NCBI RefSeq assembly: GCF_001831495.1
Contig: NZ_CP017689.1
Location: forward strand, 62,001-126,000
Length of the DNA stretch: 64,000 bases
Source: Thalassotalea crassostreae
GTDB lineage: Bacteria; Pseudomonadota; Gammaproteobacteria; Enterobacterales; Alteromonadaceae
Reading direction: 5' to 3'
Positions within the stretch are counted from its first letter, which is position 1. The number at the start of each line of letters is the position of its first letter. The notes beneath the pieces are model-generated. The model did no database searches and had not been told where the DNA came from. It saw only the letters and a list, made by a program, of their open reading frames with translations. A program made the translations under genes and the position numbers. Below, piece after piece: positions 46,649 to 56,668 of the stretch.

Positions 46649-48792
46649 TGGAGAGTGTAATGCGCCCAAGTTTTAGCGCAAAATCAGTAAAACGTACATT
46701 AGTGAATGCACTGATGGCGATGTCAATGGCGTTAACATTAGCTGTTACGTCGGCTTCGGCAGCACAATATTCACCTAATTTTAAAGGTACAGAAATTACT
46801 GAGTTTATTAATATTGTTGGTAAGAACCTTAAAAAGACATTTATCGTTGATCCTAAGGTTCGCGGTAAAATAAACGTTCGTAGTTACGATCTTTTAACAG
46901 AAGAACAATACTTTCAATTTTTCCTAAACGTTCTTGAAGTATATGGTTTTGCCATTGTTGAAATGGAAAACAATGTCATCAAAGTTATTCCAAATAAAGA
47001 TGCGAAAAGCGCTTCAATCCCTGTAGTTGGTGATGAAAATCCTGGCGTTGGTGACGAAATGGTTACCCGCGTTGTCGAAGTTAAAAATGTGTCTGTGCGT
47101 GAACTTTCACCTTTGCTTCGTCAGTTAAGTGACCAAGCCGGTGGTGGTAACGTAGTTCACTATGAACCATCAAATGTAATTATGCTTACCGGCACTGCTG
47201 CCGTAGTTAACCGCTTAGTGAATATTATTACTCGAGTTGACCGTGCTGGTGACCAAGGTGTTGAAATTGTTAAATTGAAGTTCGCATCAGCGGGTGAGAT
47301 GGTTCGTATTATTGAAAATATCAATAAACCAACATCAGGCAAGGCCGACACGCCAGCATTCTTAGTACCCAAAATTGTTGCTGATGATAGAACAAACTCA
47401 GTCATCGTCTCAGGTGAAAGCCAAGCGAGAGAGCGAATTAGAAAGCTTATTGAGCGTTTAGATAGTGAATTAGAAACTTCAGGTAACACCCGCGTTTATT
47501 ACCTAAAATACGCAAAAGCCAAAGATCTTGTTTCAGTACTACAAAGCGTAAGTGAAACAATGAAGAGTTCAATCTCAGGCTCATCAAGCAAATCAACATC
47601 AAAGGCCAGTCGCAGTACATCAAATCGTGATATCTCAATTGAGTCTCATGACGATACCAATACCCTTGTTATTACCGCTGAACCGGATATGTTGCGTTCA
47701 TTAGAGGGCGTCATTCGTCAATTAGATATTCGTCGCGCACAAGTTCTAGTCGAAGCGATTATTGTTGAAGTATTTGAATCAGACGGTGCGCAACTTGGTG
47801 TGCAATGGTTCCATGAAGAAGGTGGTTTTACTCAATTTAATAACGGAGTTGTGCCAATATCTAACGTTGCTGCTGGTGCAATTGCTGCGGAAGGTGAAGA
47901 AGGTAATACCGTAACCACTATTGATGGCAATGGTAATCCGGTAACCACTAAGAATCCAGATACAGATGGTGATTACACCATTCTAGCTCAATTGCTAGGT
48001 AATGTAAGCGGTATGATGTTTGGTGTGGTAGAAGATAACTGGGGCGCAATCGTGCAAGCAGTAAGTTCTGATGTCAATTCAAACATATTAGCAACGCCGT
48101 CAATTACCACTTTAGATAACGAAGAAGCTTACTTTATTGTTGGTCAAGAAGTGCCAATTATTACTGGCTCTGCGACCGGCAGTAACAATGCAAACCCTTT
48201 CCAAACGGTAGACCGTAAAGAAGTTGGTATCAAATTAAAAGTCACACCACAGGTGAACGAAGGTTCAGGTGTACAGTTGACGATCGAACAAGAAGTATCG
48301 TCGGTTAGTGGTGCGACTGGTGTTGATATTGCAATCAACAAACGTGAAATCAAAACCACGGTAATGGCCGATAATGGCGCAACAATTGTACTTGGTGGTT
48401 TAATCGATGAAGACGTACAAGAAAGCCAACAAAAGGTTCCGATCTTAGGTGATATTCCAATCATTGGTGCACTGTTCCGTTCGACTAGTTCGACAACACG
48501 TAAGCGTAATTTAATGGTGTTTTTACGTCCGACGATTATTCGTGATGGTCAGTTGATGGAAGCTATTTCGAAAGAAAAATACAACTATATGCGTGCAGAC
48601 CAATTGCGCAAACAAGAAGAAGGCTTAGCGTTAATGGAAGACGCAGTATTGCCTCTGTTACAAGATTGGAATGACGATTTAGAGTTACCGCCTACGTTTG
48701 ACGATTACATGGAAGAACGTGCCGTTGAAAAGTTGACTGAAGAAGACGTACAACCAGTTGATGTTGAAGAAGATGGTAGTAATGAGCAGTAA
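46648..48792 (+). CDS. gspD: Type II secretion secretin GspD
   Basis: GspD forms the gated outer-membrane channel. The 714-residue precursor has a signal peptide (about 1-38, SASA cleavage), N0 to N3 repeated domains (about 40-340, [17 protein letters not shown] start), and a secretin domain with the VPIITG and [30 protein letters not shown] signature near 600. A Ser/Thr-rich insert lies near 310-325. The C-terminal S domain (about 650-714) is acidic. The ATG overlaps the gspC stop; ATG at codon 5 is also possible. Confidence 0.95.
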   Translation: MESVMRPSFSAKSVKRTLVNALMAMSMALTLAVTSASAAQYSPNFKGTEITEFINIVGKNLKKTFIVDPKVRGKINVRSYDLLTEEQYFQFFLNVLEVYGFAIVEMENNVIKVIPNKDAKSASIPVVGDENPGVGDEMVTRVVEVKNVSVRELSPLLRQLSDQAGGGNVVHYEPSNVIMLTGTAAVVNRLVNIITRVDRAGDQGVEIVKLKFASAGEMVRIIENINKPTSGKADTPAFLVPKIVADDRTNSVIVSGESQARERIRKLIERLDSELETSGNTRVYYLKYAKAKDLVSVLQSVSETMKSSISGSSSKSTSKASRSTSNRDISIESHDDTNTLVITAEPDMLRSLEGVIRQLDIRRAQVLVEAIIVEVFESDGAQLGVQWFHEEGGFTQFNNGVVPISNVAAGAIAAEGEEGNTVTTIDGNGNPVTTKNPDTDGDYTILAQLLGNVSGMMFGVVEDNWGAIVQAVSSDVNSNILATPSITTLDNEEAYFIVGQEVPIITGSATGSNNANPFQTVDRKEVGIKLKVTPQVNEGSGVQLTIEQEVSSVSGATGVDIAINKREIKTTVMADNGATIVLGGLIDEDVQESQQKVPILGDIPIIGALFRSTSSTTRKRNLMVFLRPTIIRDGQLMEAISKEKYNYMRADQLRKQEEGLALMEDAVLPLLQDWNDDLELPPTFDDYMEERAVEKLTEEDVQPVDVEEDGSNEQ

Positions 48793-50398
48793 TGACGTAA
48801 CGGAGTTGCCATCAGGTGCAGAACAGCAGGATGCCGAATCTGCCATTGAACAACTTAAGGCCCAATCAGATTCTACTCATAATGACGTGACGCCTGCGCA
48901 AATAGAAAGCGACGATGAAGAGCTTTCTATGCAGCCGTTTCAATTGCCTTTTGGTTATGCCAAGCGTCATAACGTTTTGGTTGAGTCAGGTGATGATGGC
49001 CTAACGTTGCATGCAACCGCGGGCTTAACTGCAGAAGTACTTTTAGAAGTTCGTCGCTTTTTAGGCCAAGGCTTTGCGATGCAAAGTCATGGCGCTGATG
49101 AATTTGAGTTGTTATTAACCGAAGCGTATCAGCGTAATTCATCTGAAGCTAAACAGATGATGGAAGACATTGGTAATGAGGTAAATCTGTATTCTTTAGC
49201 CGACGAAATATACGAGTCTGAAGATTTATTAGAAAACGAAGATGACGCGCCGATCATTAAACTGATTAATGCGATGCTATCTGAAGCGATTAAAGAAAGC
49301 GCGTCTGATATTCATATAGAAACCTTTGAACGAGTACTGAAAATACGCTTCCGTGTTGATGGCGTGTTACGTGAAGTTTTAAAGCCAAATCGTAAACTAG
49401 CATCTATGTTAGTGTCACGTATCAAAGTCATGGCAAAGCTAGATATTGCCGAAAAGCGTATTCCACAGGATGGGCGTATTTCTCTTCGCATTGGTGGTCG
49501 CGCAGTTGACGTTCGTGTATCGACGATGCCATCAAGCCATGGCGAACGTGTAGTATTGCGTCTTCTTGATAAAAACGCTGCGCGTTTAAACCTACAAGAT
49601 CTAGGCATGACCGACGCAGGTCGCAAAAAATTCACTAACGTGATTTCAAAACCGCACGGTATTATCTTAGTTACCGGACCAACTGGTTCAGGTAAATCTA
49701 CAACGCTTTATGCAGGCCTTACTCAGATTGATGCGAACGAGCGCAATATTTTAACGGTTGAAGATCCAATTGAATTTGCTATTGAAGGTATAGGTCAAAC
49801 ACAAGTAAATACAAAAGTAGATATGACCTTTGCTCGCGGTTTAAGAGCGATACTACGTCAAGATCCAGATGTGGTAATGGTAGGTGAGATCCGAGATCTT
49901 GAAACCGCACAAATTGCTGTGCAAGCAAGTTTAACCGGTCACTTAGTTTTATCTACGTTACATACCAATACCGCGGCAGGTGCGATTACTCGTTTAGAAG
50001 ATATGGGCGTAGAACCATTCCTATTGTCATCAAGTTTGCTTGGTGTACTTGCCCAGCGTCTTGTACGTACAGTATGTAAAGAATGTCGTGAAAGTCACCT
50101 TCCATCTGAAGAAGAAGCAAAACTATTAGGTTTGCCAGTTGATACTGAGCAACAAATTTATCGTGCGAAAGGTTGTTCAATTTGTAACTTTATGGGCTAT
50201 CGAGGCCGTACAGGTATCCATGAGTTATTAGTTGTTGATGATGATATCCGAACTATGATACAAAACAACGAAGGTGAGCAAGCGATTGAGAAATTCTCTC
50301 GTCATGTTACACCTAGTATCCGCCAAGATGGTTTCGATAAAGTAATCGCTGGTTATACGACGTTAGAAGAAGTTCTACGTGTAACTAAGGAAGACTAA
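48782..50398 (+). CDS. gspE: Type II secretion ATPase GspE
   Basis: GspE is the cytoplasmic hexameric ATPase that drives pseudopilus assembly. The 538-residue protein has an N1E/N2E part (1-200), Walker [10 protein letters not shown] near 299-307, Asp box, Walker [13 protein letters not shown], His box LSTLHTN and a four-Cys zinc site (CKEC and CSIC). I chose ATG at 48782, which overlaps the gspD stop by 11 bases; an earlier in-frame ATG inside gspD would add eight residues. It ends one base before gspF. Confidence 0.95.
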   Translation: MSSNDVTELPSGAEQQDAESAIEQLKAQSDSTHNDVTPAQIESDDEELSMQPFQLPFGYAKRHNVLVESGDDGLTLHATAGLTAEVLLEVRRFLGQGFAMQSHGADEFELLLTEAYQRNSSEAKQMMEDIGNEVNLYSLADEIYESEDLLENEDDAPIIKLINAMLSEAIKESASDIHIETFERVLKIRFRVDGVLREVLKPNRKLASMLVSRIKVMAKLDIAEKRIPQDGRISLRIGGRAVDVRVSTMPSSHGERVVLRLLDKNAARLNLQDLGMTDAGRKKFTNVISKPHGIILVTGPTGSGKSTTLYAGLTQIDANERNILTVEDPIEFAIEGIGQTQVNTKVDMTFARGLRAILRQDPDVVMVGEIRDLETAQIAVQASLTGHLVLSTLHTNTAAGAITRLEDMGVEPFLLSSSLLGVLAQRLVRTVCKECRESHLPSEEEAKLLGLPVDTEQQIYRAKGCSICNFMGYRGRTGIHELLVVDDDIRTMIQNNEGEQAIEKFSRHVTPSIRQDGFDKVIAGYTTLEEVLRVTKED

Positions 50399-50399
50399 T

Positions 50400-51614
50400 A
50401 TGGCGGCGTTTGATTATCAGGCTGTCGATAGCCGCGGCAGAAACAAGAAAGGCGTAATAGAAGCTGATACAGCGCGTCAGGCACGTAGTATGTTACGTGA
50501 TCAAGGTCTTATGCCGATGGAAGTTACTCCGTCGTTAGCAAAGGCTATCAAAGAGTCTAATCGTAAAGGCTTTGGTGCTAGCAAGATATCTGCGTCAGAA
50601 CTTGCCCTTATTACCCGTCAATTAGCCACCTTAGTTGAATCTGGATTGCCATTAGAAGAGTCGTTAATGGCAGTTGCCGAGCAATGTGACAAAGACAAGC
50701 AAAAGTCGATGATTATGTCGGTTCGTGCCAAGGTAACCGAAGGTTATGGTCTGGCAGAGTCAATGGCAGAGTTTCCTAGTATTTTTGATGACTTATACCG
50801 CTCTATGGTTGCTGCAGGTGAAAAGTCAGGTCATCTAGATAACGTCTTAAACCGTCTTGCAGATTACACCGAACAACGCCAACACATGCGCTCGCAGCTA
50901 ATCCAAGCCCTTATTTATCCAATTATAATGACCATAATTGCGGTCTCCGTTATCGTCGTATTATTGGTTGCTGTGGTGCCTAAAATTGTTGGCCAATTTG
51001 ATCATATGGGCCAAGATTTGCCCGGTACTACGCAATTTCTAATTGGCATGAGTGATTTCCTGCAATCTTATATTCTATGGATTATTGCACTTTTTGTTGT
51101 TGCGATGGTCTTATTTAAACAGATGATGAAAAAACCGGCGTTTAAGATGATAGTGCATAAACGATCGTTATTTATGCCAATGCTAGGAAAGATCACCTTA
51201 GGCTTAAACACCGCGCGTTTTGCTCGCACATTATCAATACTTACCGCAAGTTCGGTGCCGCTATTGGAAAGTATGAAAATTGCTGGTGAAGTACTGACCA
51301 ATATTCATATTAAAGAAAAAGTGAATGAAGCAGCCGATAATGTACGAGAAGGCGCAAGTTTGCATGCATCTTTGAAACAAACAAAATTATTTCCACCAAT
51401 GATGATGCACATGATTTCATCGGGTGAAAAATCGGGAGAATTAGAAAACATGCTTGGCCGTAGTGCCGATAACCAAGATCGTGAATTTGAAGCCATTGTG
51501 AGCATATCACTAAAGGTGTTTGAACCGGCTCTTATGGTAACGATGGCAGGTGTGGTACTATTTATAGTAATGGCGATTATTCAGCCAATACTGCAGTTAA
51601 ATACAATGATATAG
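50400..51614 (+). CDS. gspF: Type II secretion inner-membrane protein GspF
   Basis: GspF is the polytopic platform protein. The 404-residue product has two cytoplasmic domains (about 70-170 and 270-370), each of the T2SSF type with LPLEESL and VPLLESM segments, and three membrane helices (near 172-196, 222-240 and 374-398). The opening FDYQAVDSRGRNKKGVIEAD and EKSGxL motifs are characteristic. It lies one base after gspE and nine before gspG. Confidence 0.95.
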   Translation: MAAFDYQAVDSRGRNKKGVIEADTARQARSMLRDQGLMPMEVTPSLAKAIKESNRKGFGASKISASELALITRQLATLVESGLPLEESLMAVAEQCDKDKQKSMIMSVRAKVTEGYGLAESMAEFPSIFDDLYRSMVAAGEKSGHLDNVLNRLADYTEQRQHMRSQLIQALIYPIIMTIIAVSVIVVLLVAVVPKIVGQFDHMGQDLPGTTQFLIGMSDFLQSYILWIIALFVVAMVLFKQMMKKPAFKMIVHKRSLFMPMLGKITLGLNTARFARTLSILTASSVPLLESMKIAGEVLTNIHIKEKVNEAADNVREGASLHASLKQTKLFPPMMMHMISSGEKSGELENMLGRSADNQDREFEAIVSISLKVFEPALMVTMAGVVLFIVMAIIQPILQLNTMI

Positions 51615-51623
51615 GTGTAGAAA

Positions 51624-52088
51624 ATGAGAAATAAACAACATAAGTCAGTAAAGGGCTTTACGCTACTGGAAGTCATGGTTGTTATCGTAATTCTAGGTAT
51701 TTTGGGTTCTTTAGTTGTACCTAACCTTATGGGTAACTTGGACAAAGCGAAGGTTCAAAAGGCGATTTCAGATATTTCTGCTTTAGAAACAACGTTGAAG
51801 TTATATAAAACTGACAACAATCGTTACCCAACGACGGAGCAAGGGCTTGAAGCATTAGTAGAGCAAACAGACATAGAACCTTTGCCGAAACGTTTTCCGT
51901 CAGACGGTTACTTATCATCACTACCAGTTGATCCTTGGGACAATGAGTACATTTTAATTAGTCCAGGTGAATTTGGTAAAATTGATGTTTTTAGTGCCGG
52001 TGAAGATCTTGAACCAGGTACTGAAGATGATATAGGTAACTGGAATTTAAATGAGTGGCGTTCAGGTGAAAAACAACTTGTTGAATAA
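51624..52088 (+). CDS. gspG: Type II secretion major pseudopilin GspG
   Basis: GspG is the main subunit of the pseudopilus. The 154-residue prepilin has the class III signal KGFTLLEV (cleavage after G, Glu5 present), a hydrophobic helix and the conserved YPTTEQGLEALV and LPVDPWDNEY segments. Calcium ligands in the C-terminal SAGEDLEPGTEDDIGNW region are visible (the D, E, D, D set). An unusually strong terminator-like hairpin follows, the only large gap in the operon. Confidence 0.95.
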   Translation: MRNKQHKSVKGFTLLEVMVVIVILGILGSLVVPNLMGNLDKAKVQKAISDISALETTLKLYKTDNNRYPTTEQGLEALVEQTDIEPLPKRFPSDGYLSSLPVDPWDNEYILISPGEFGKIDVFSAGEDLEPGTEDDIGNWNLNEWRSGEKQLVE

Positions 52089-52130
52089 CAGATTTTAAGT
52101 TCATTAACGGTCTGAAAATCTATTGATATT

Positions 52131-52165
52131 AAACAGCACAAACGAATCGTTTGTGCTGTTTTTGC
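52131..52165 (+). terminator. Terminator-like hairpin between gspG and gspH
   Basis: AAACAGCACAAACGA (52131-52145) is complementary to TCGTTTGTGCTGTTT (52147-52161), a stem of about 13 usable pairs followed by T residues to 52163. It lies 42 bases after the gspG stop and 20 before gspH. All other gsp junctions overlap or are within ten bases, so this gap looks designed to reduce read-through from the major pseudopilin gene to the minor ones. Confidence 0.8.
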
Positions 52166-52181
52166 TATCACGGTTAGGTAA

Positions 52182-52769
52182 ATGTTAAAAAGAAGTAACG
52201 GTTTTACATTGATAGAAGTGATGTTGGTAATGGTCATTATCGGCCTCATTGTATCTGCGATTGTACCTAACATTACTCGAGATTCTATTGCTGATGTACT
52301 AGAAGAGAAAACCCGATTATTTCAACAACGTTTCTACCTAGCCAGTGAATATGCATTACTTAATAACATCGAACTTGGTCTATATGTAGAAGAAAATACC
52401 TACCAATTTCTCGGCTTTGATGGTGTAAGGTGGGTACCAGTTCCTGATGTTGAAGGTTTTAGTAGTGAGGTTTTCGATGAACCATTCTTTATTAGCCTTG
52501 AATTAGATGACTTGCCAGTAGATGAGCAAATGATGCTGGATAATTCGGCCTATGAAGAGTATGCCGATGAGCAAGGTATCGACGACGAAGAGAGTGAAGA
52601 CGAGCCCGTATACCCACAAATTTATATTTTGTCTGGTGGTGACATCACACCTTTTAAATTGACGCTTGGTTATGATGATGATTTTGACACACCAGTAATG
52701 TACGAAGTAACTGGTTTGTATACGATTCCATTAGAGGTTGAAGGACCTATTTATGATGAAATTCGCTAA
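52182..52769 (+). CDS. gspH: Type II secretion minor pseudopilin GspH
   Basis: GspH is a minor pseudopilin. The 195-residue prepilin has the signal NGFTLIEV with Glu5 and a hydrophobic helix near 8-30. The C-terminal part is beta-rich with a long acidic insert (about 115-150: D, E and Y rich, MMLDNSAYEEYADEQG). Its 3' end overlaps the gspI start. It begins the second block of the operon, after the gspG hairpin. Confidence 0.9.
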   Translation: MLKRSNGFTLIEVMLVMVIIGLIVSAIVPNITRDSIADVLEEKTRLFQQRFYLASEYALLNNIELGLYVEENTYQFLGFDGVRWVPVPDVEGFSSEVFDEPFFISLELDDLPVDEQMMLDNSAYEEYADEQGIDDEESEDEPVYPQIYILSGGDITPFKLTLGYDDDFDTPVMYEVTGLYTIPLEVEGPIYDEIR

Positions 52770-53139
52770 TCAACATAAAGGCTTTACCTTACTTGAAGTT
52801 TTACTAGCTTTAGCTGTATTTGCTTTTGCCGGCACAGCCTTGCTTAGTAGCACAGGCAACACTTTGCTGGGTACCTCACATATTGAACGCGTAACATTGG
52901 CACAGTGGATAGCATCAAATCAATTGGTCGAAGCCAATTTAGACCAAAACTGGCCGCCGAAAAAGGCCAGTGGCACAGTCGAGTTAGCCGATCGAGATTG
53001 GTATTGGACTCAGACTATTACTGCGACTGAAGATAAGAATATGCGACATATTAATGTTGCGGTATTTGAAAATGAAAGCGATGAATTTTCTATTGCCGAT
53101 TTGACTTCTTATGTTAGTAATCCAAAGGCCTCTAAATAA
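52753..53139 (+). CDS. gspI: Type II secretion minor pseudopilin GspI
   Basis: GspI forms the tip complex with GspJ and GspK. The 128-residue product has the prepilin signal HKGFTLLEV with Glu5 and a hydrophobic helix. AAGGA at 52741-52745, seven bases before, supports the ATG at 52753; the adjoining ATG at 52756 is almost equal, and an earlier TTG is unlikely. It overlaps the end of gspH by 17 bases and its stop overlaps the gspJ start. Confidence 0.92.
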   Translation: MMKFANQHKGFTLLEVLLALAVFAFAGTALLSSTGNTLLGTSHIERVTLAQWIASNQLVEANLDQNWPPKKASGTVELADRDWYWTQTITATEDKNMRHINVAVFENESDEFSIADLTSYVSNPKASK

Positions 53140-53768
53140 TGAAAGTTAAAGGATTTACGTTATTAGAAGTACTGATTGCTATGGCCATATTCACTATGAT
53201 TGGCTTGGCAACCACGTCGTTTTTGACCACCATTATCGCGACATCTGAGAAAAACCAAGAGCGCAGCGACAAACTTAATGAATTACAGCGCGCGTTTTTG
53301 GTGATGGAGCGTGACTTTACCCAGATGACAATGCGTACGGTGCGTTTAAATGGTGAAGCACCTAACGAATCTTTTATCTATACCAATGAATCAACTTATT
53401 CATCGAATACCCATGGTATTGCGTTTGTCCGCCAAGGCTGGCGAAATCCTGGTTTATTATTGCCACGTAGTGATGTGCAAGCGCTTGCTTACCAACTTGA
53501 AGAGGATACTTTAAATCGTTTGCATTATAACTTCGTCGATTCTGTTGTTGGTGAAGAGCCGAAGATTCGACCTTTATTGACTGGCGTCGATAAAGTTGAT
53601 TTCGAATTTTATAATGGCAAAAAATGGGTCAAAGAGTTACCGAAAGAAGGTTTACCATTAGCCGTTGCGATTGAAATCGAACTCAAAGAGTTCGGGTTAA
53701 TAAGACGTCAATTTTTAGTACCTGGAACAGTACAAGCGCCATCAACTGATTTAGGGCTGGGCGAATAA
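53139..53768 (+). CDS. gspJ: Type II secretion minor pseudopilin GspJ
   Basis: GspJ is a minor pseudopilin of the tip complex. The 209-residue prepilin begins MKVKGFTLLEV (Glu5 present) with a hydrophobic helix near 5-28, then a conserved LNELQRAFLVMERDFTQM helix and RPLLTGVDKVDFEFYN strand region. The ATG shares a base with the gspI stop (TAATG), and gspK follows immediately after its own stop. Confidence 0.93.
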   Translation: MKVKGFTLLEVLIAMAIFTMIGLATTSFLTTIIATSEKNQERSDKLNELQRAFLVMERDFTQMTMRTVRLNGEAPNESFIYTNESTYSSNTHGIAFVRQGWRNPGLLLPRSDVQALAYQLEEDTLNRLHYNFVDSVVGEEPKIRPLLTGVDKVDFEFYNGKKWVKELPKEGLPLAVAIEIELKEFGLIRRQFLVPGTVQAPSTDLGLGE

Positions 53769-54893
53769 ATGACTTCCTTTAATGCTATCGCTAAACAAAC
53801 CGGCGTCGCTCTTATCACGGTTATGTTGGTTGTTGCTTTTGCTGTGGTCATTGCAACTAAGATGAGCGGTAGCTTAATGTTCCAGTTGCAACGTGCTGAA
53901 AATATAAATTCCAACCAGCAAGCTTATTGGTACGCAATGGGAGCTGAAGCGTTTGCAAAGACAGTATTAACATTATCTTTTAAAGAAAAGGATGATAAAA
54001 CTGTAACTCACCTCGGCCAACCATGGGCTTCAGGTGAAACAAGCTTTCCGGTAGAGCTTGGTGAAATAAGCGGCGAAATAAGCGATTCTCAATCTTGCTT
54101 TAATCTAAACTCTTTGATTAATTCCGACCCGAGTATGCTCAAGAGCAATAATGAATTAGATACCGGTGGTGACAATGAAGATGATGAGCAAAATGGTAAT
54201 TCAGGAAAGGGTAATAACAATAACCCGCCTCCAGCAGAGAACGACAAACCAAATTCCAAGGTAATTAAGAATGTTGCCAAACAGTCGTTTATTGAGTTGA
54301 TCATTTTACTTAATATTGATGGTGTAGGACAATTTGAAGCTGAATCTATGGCCGAAGCATTATATGATTGGTTAGATGAAGACTCTTCCATCGAAACTGC
54401 CGGTGGTGCCGAAGATGATGATTATTCGGCTCGAGAATTTCCGTATTTAGCGGGTAATAGCAAGCTTGCTAGTATTAATGAGCTAAGATTAATAGAGCAT
54501 TTTACGCCAGCAGCAATATTTGCTCTGAAAGAACATGTATGTGTTATCCCTAACTCAGCGGATCATAAAATTAATATCAATACCATTGATCCAGAAAAAC
54601 CAGAGTTATTACAAGCACTGCTCGGCGGTGTTGACCAAAGCGTTGCGGAAGATATTTTTTCAGAACGCGGTGAAAAAGGCTTTTCAAACCTGAGTGATTT
54701 TTATAGCATCAGTGCTGTAAGTGGGTTAGAGAATTTTGAACAGTTAAAGAAACAATTTGTAGTCGATAGCAGCTATTTTAAGTTAACGACCAAGACATCA
54801 TTTAACGATAGCTACTTTAGTATGAATTCAATCATGAAAATTAATAAAGATGAGACCATAACAGTGATCTCTAGAAGTATCGGAGCCGAATAA
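53769..54893 (+). CDS. gspK: Type II secretion minor pseudopilin GspK
   Basis: GspK caps the pseudopilus tip. The 374-residue protein has the prepilin-like helix after TGVALITVML and lacks Glu5, which is usual for GspK. Two lobes follow, with the SAM-like KININTIDPEKPELLQALL segment near 265. Between about 115 and 165 lies an Asn, Gly, Asp and Pro-rich stretch that makes this GspK longer than most; it may be a flexible loop. Gene abuts gspJ and overlaps gspL by one base. Confidence 0.93.
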   Translation: MTSFNAIAKQTGVALITVMLVVAFAVVIATKMSGSLMFQLQRAENINSNQQAYWYAMGAEAFAKTVLTLSFKEKDDKTVTHLGQPWASGETSFPVELGEISGEISDSQSCFNLNSLINSDPSMLKSNNELDTGGDNEDDEQNGNSGKGNNNNPPPAENDKPNSKVIKNVAKQSFIELIILLNIDGVGQFEAESMAEALYDWLDEDSSIETAGGAEDDDYSAREFPYLAGNSKLASINELRLIEHFTPAAIFALKEHVCVIPNSADHKININTIDPEKPELLQALLGGVDQSVAEDIFSERGEKGFSNLSDFYSISAVSGLENFEQLKKQFVVDSSYFKLTTKTSFNDSYFSMNSIMKINKDETITVISRSIGAE

Positions 54894-56194
54894 TGAAAGA
54901 AACGTTATATATTCGGATTTCTAGTCAGGAACAAATGCCTATTCAATGGCTAATTGCCGCTGATCTGCAAAGTGACGAGCTCGCTAGCGGCGAATTAGCG
55001 AATAAAGGCGAACTAGTCAGTCTTGCCGAAAAGGCTGAAAACCGTGACGTCGTGGTGTTAGCCGACAGCGCAAACATCGGTATTTATTCTCTAAACGTGC
55101 CGGGTAAATCTGATCGAGTGATGCGCGCGACCATACCTTACACTCTTGAGGATGATTTGGCAGAAGATGTGGAATCACTATTCTTTGCTTATGCTAATAA
55201 GCCAAAAGACTATCGAGGCAACAACAATAACTTTTTTACGGTAATTGCTCACCAACAAATGGAGTTGTGGTTATCGTGGTTTAAAGAAGCAGGTATTGCT
55301 GTTAAAACCATGATCCCAGATGTTCTCACTTTACCTCAGATAGATAACAACCCTGCAATGATTTCATTAAACCAGCAGTGGTTGGTTAGGACCTCTAGCT
55401 GGGGTGGCTTTAATATTGATAATGATTTTGCTGAATTAGTGCTCGCTCAAAAACTCGCTCAAAAACTCGCTCTAACTCAACAAACTAAAAATAGCGAACA
55501 AGAATCAGAGCAACCAAATAACGACGCTGATACCACAACCGGCTTGTTATCAACATGCATTGTTGATTGTTATTCACCACAAGAATTTGTCATTGAAGAT
55601 GTTGAGTTTAATAGCCAAGCCGAGGAACTCCCTTTACTGTTGATGGCAAGAGGTGCAGCTAATCAAGCGATTAACTTATTGCAAGGTCAATACCTGGTAA
55701 AAGACGAACGCTCACCAGTGATAAAAAATTGGTTGTGGGTAGCTGGCGTTGCAGCGGTTGCGTTGACGTTAAATATTGTTGGTAAAGTTATCGAAATTAG
55801 TACACTCGATAATAAAATTGCACAAGTTAACGAGTCAATTGAAGCGAATTATAAAAAGGCTTTTCCGCAAACCAAAAGAGTTCGTTTATCGACACTAAAA
55901 AGAACATTATCACGAGAAATTGAAAACTCGGGTGGCGGCTCTACTACCAGTGGTATGTTAGCTATGATGGCGCAAGTCCAACCAGCTTTCTCACAAGTAC
56001 CTAACTTGAAACCTGAATCCGTTCGTTTTGACGGCAAACGGTCAGAGCTTAGGTTATCTGTTACCGCAAATGATTATCAAAGCTTTGAAAAGTTTAAGAG
56101 CATTCTAGAAGATTCAAGCTTAACCGTAACCGTAGGCGCTCAAAATAACCAAGGTGACAAAGTTACCGGCTCATTTAGTATTAGGAGTAACTGA
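54893..56194 (+). CDS. gspL: Type II secretion protein GspL
   Basis: GspL is the inner-membrane protein that holds GspE to the platform. The 433-residue product has an actin-like cytoplasmic part (about 1-275), one membrane helix (about 278-297) and a periplasmic ferredoxin-like domain (about 330-430). A 12-base tandem repeat at 55442-55465 gives a duplicated QKLA within a low-complexity segment (about 184-215) rich in Gln, Glu and Asn. ATG and TGA overlap the neighbours by one base. Confidence 0.92.
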   Translation: MKETLYIRISSQEQMPIQWLIAADLQSDELASGELANKGELVSLAEKAENRDVVVLADSANIGIYSLNVPGKSDRVMRATIPYTLEDDLAEDVESLFFAYANKPKDYRGNNNNFFTVIAHQQMELWLSWFKEAGIAVKTMIPDVLTLPQIDNNPAMISLNQQWLVRTSSWGGFNIDNDFAELVLAQKLAQKLALTQQTKNSEQESEQPNNDADTTTGLLSTCIVDCYSPQEFVIEDVEFNSQAEELPLLLMARGAANQAINLLQGQYLVKDERSPVIKNWLWVAGVAAVALTLNIVGKVIEISTLDNKIAQVNESIEANYKKAFPQTKRVRLSTLKRTLSREIENSGGGSTTSGMLAMMAQVQPAFSQVPNLKPESVRFDGKRSELRLSVTANDYQSFEKFKSILEDSSLTVTVGAQNNQGDKVTGSFSIRSN

Positions 56195-56664
56195 TGCAAG
56201 ACTGGTGGCAAGGATTAAACTCAAAAGAACAGAAATTAGTCGGATTTGGATCGATATTTGTCGTAATAATATTGTTTATTATGCTGGTATGGGTGCCATT
56301 GAATGACAGTATCGAAAAATCAAAATTGCAGTTGAAGAAACAGCAAGATCTAGCTGTTTGGATCAACGAAAACTTAGCAACATATAAGCAAGTCAAACGC
56401 AGTGGCGGTACTAAAAAAGCAACGGGAAGTTTAACCAGCATTGTTAATACTTCGGCGAAAAGCTTAAAAATTACTTTGGCCCGCATTCAGCCGCAAGGAG
56501 ATGACCTGCAAGTGTGGGTTGATGAAGTATCATTTAATGTTTTCTTATCCTGGCTTGAAGACTTAACTAACAAAAAAGGCTTGAAAATAGTGGCAGCGGA
56601 TATTGCTCTAGGCTCATCGCCTGGTACTGTGAAAGTTAGACGATTACAACTGACGAAGGCTTAA
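56194..56664 (+). CDS. gspM: Type II secretion protein GspM
   Basis: GspM partners with GspL in the inner membrane. The 156-residue product has the conserved WWQGLNSKEQKLV opening, one membrane helix (about 17-37) and a small periplasmic domain. It overlaps gspL by one base and gspN begins four bases after its stop. Confidence 0.92.
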   Translation: MQDWWQGLNSKEQKLVGFGSIFVVIILFIMLVWVPLNDSIEKSKLQLKKQQDLAVWINENLATYKQVKRSGGTKKATGSLTSIVNTSAKSLKITLARIQPQGDDLQVWVDEVSFNVFLSWLEDLTNKKGLKIVAADIALGSSPGTVKVRRLQLTKA

Positions 56665-56668
56665 CATA

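Noticed and set aside
53769..54893. GspK missing Glu5 as a defect
   Set aside because: Absence of Glu at position 5 is normal for GspK family pseudopilins.
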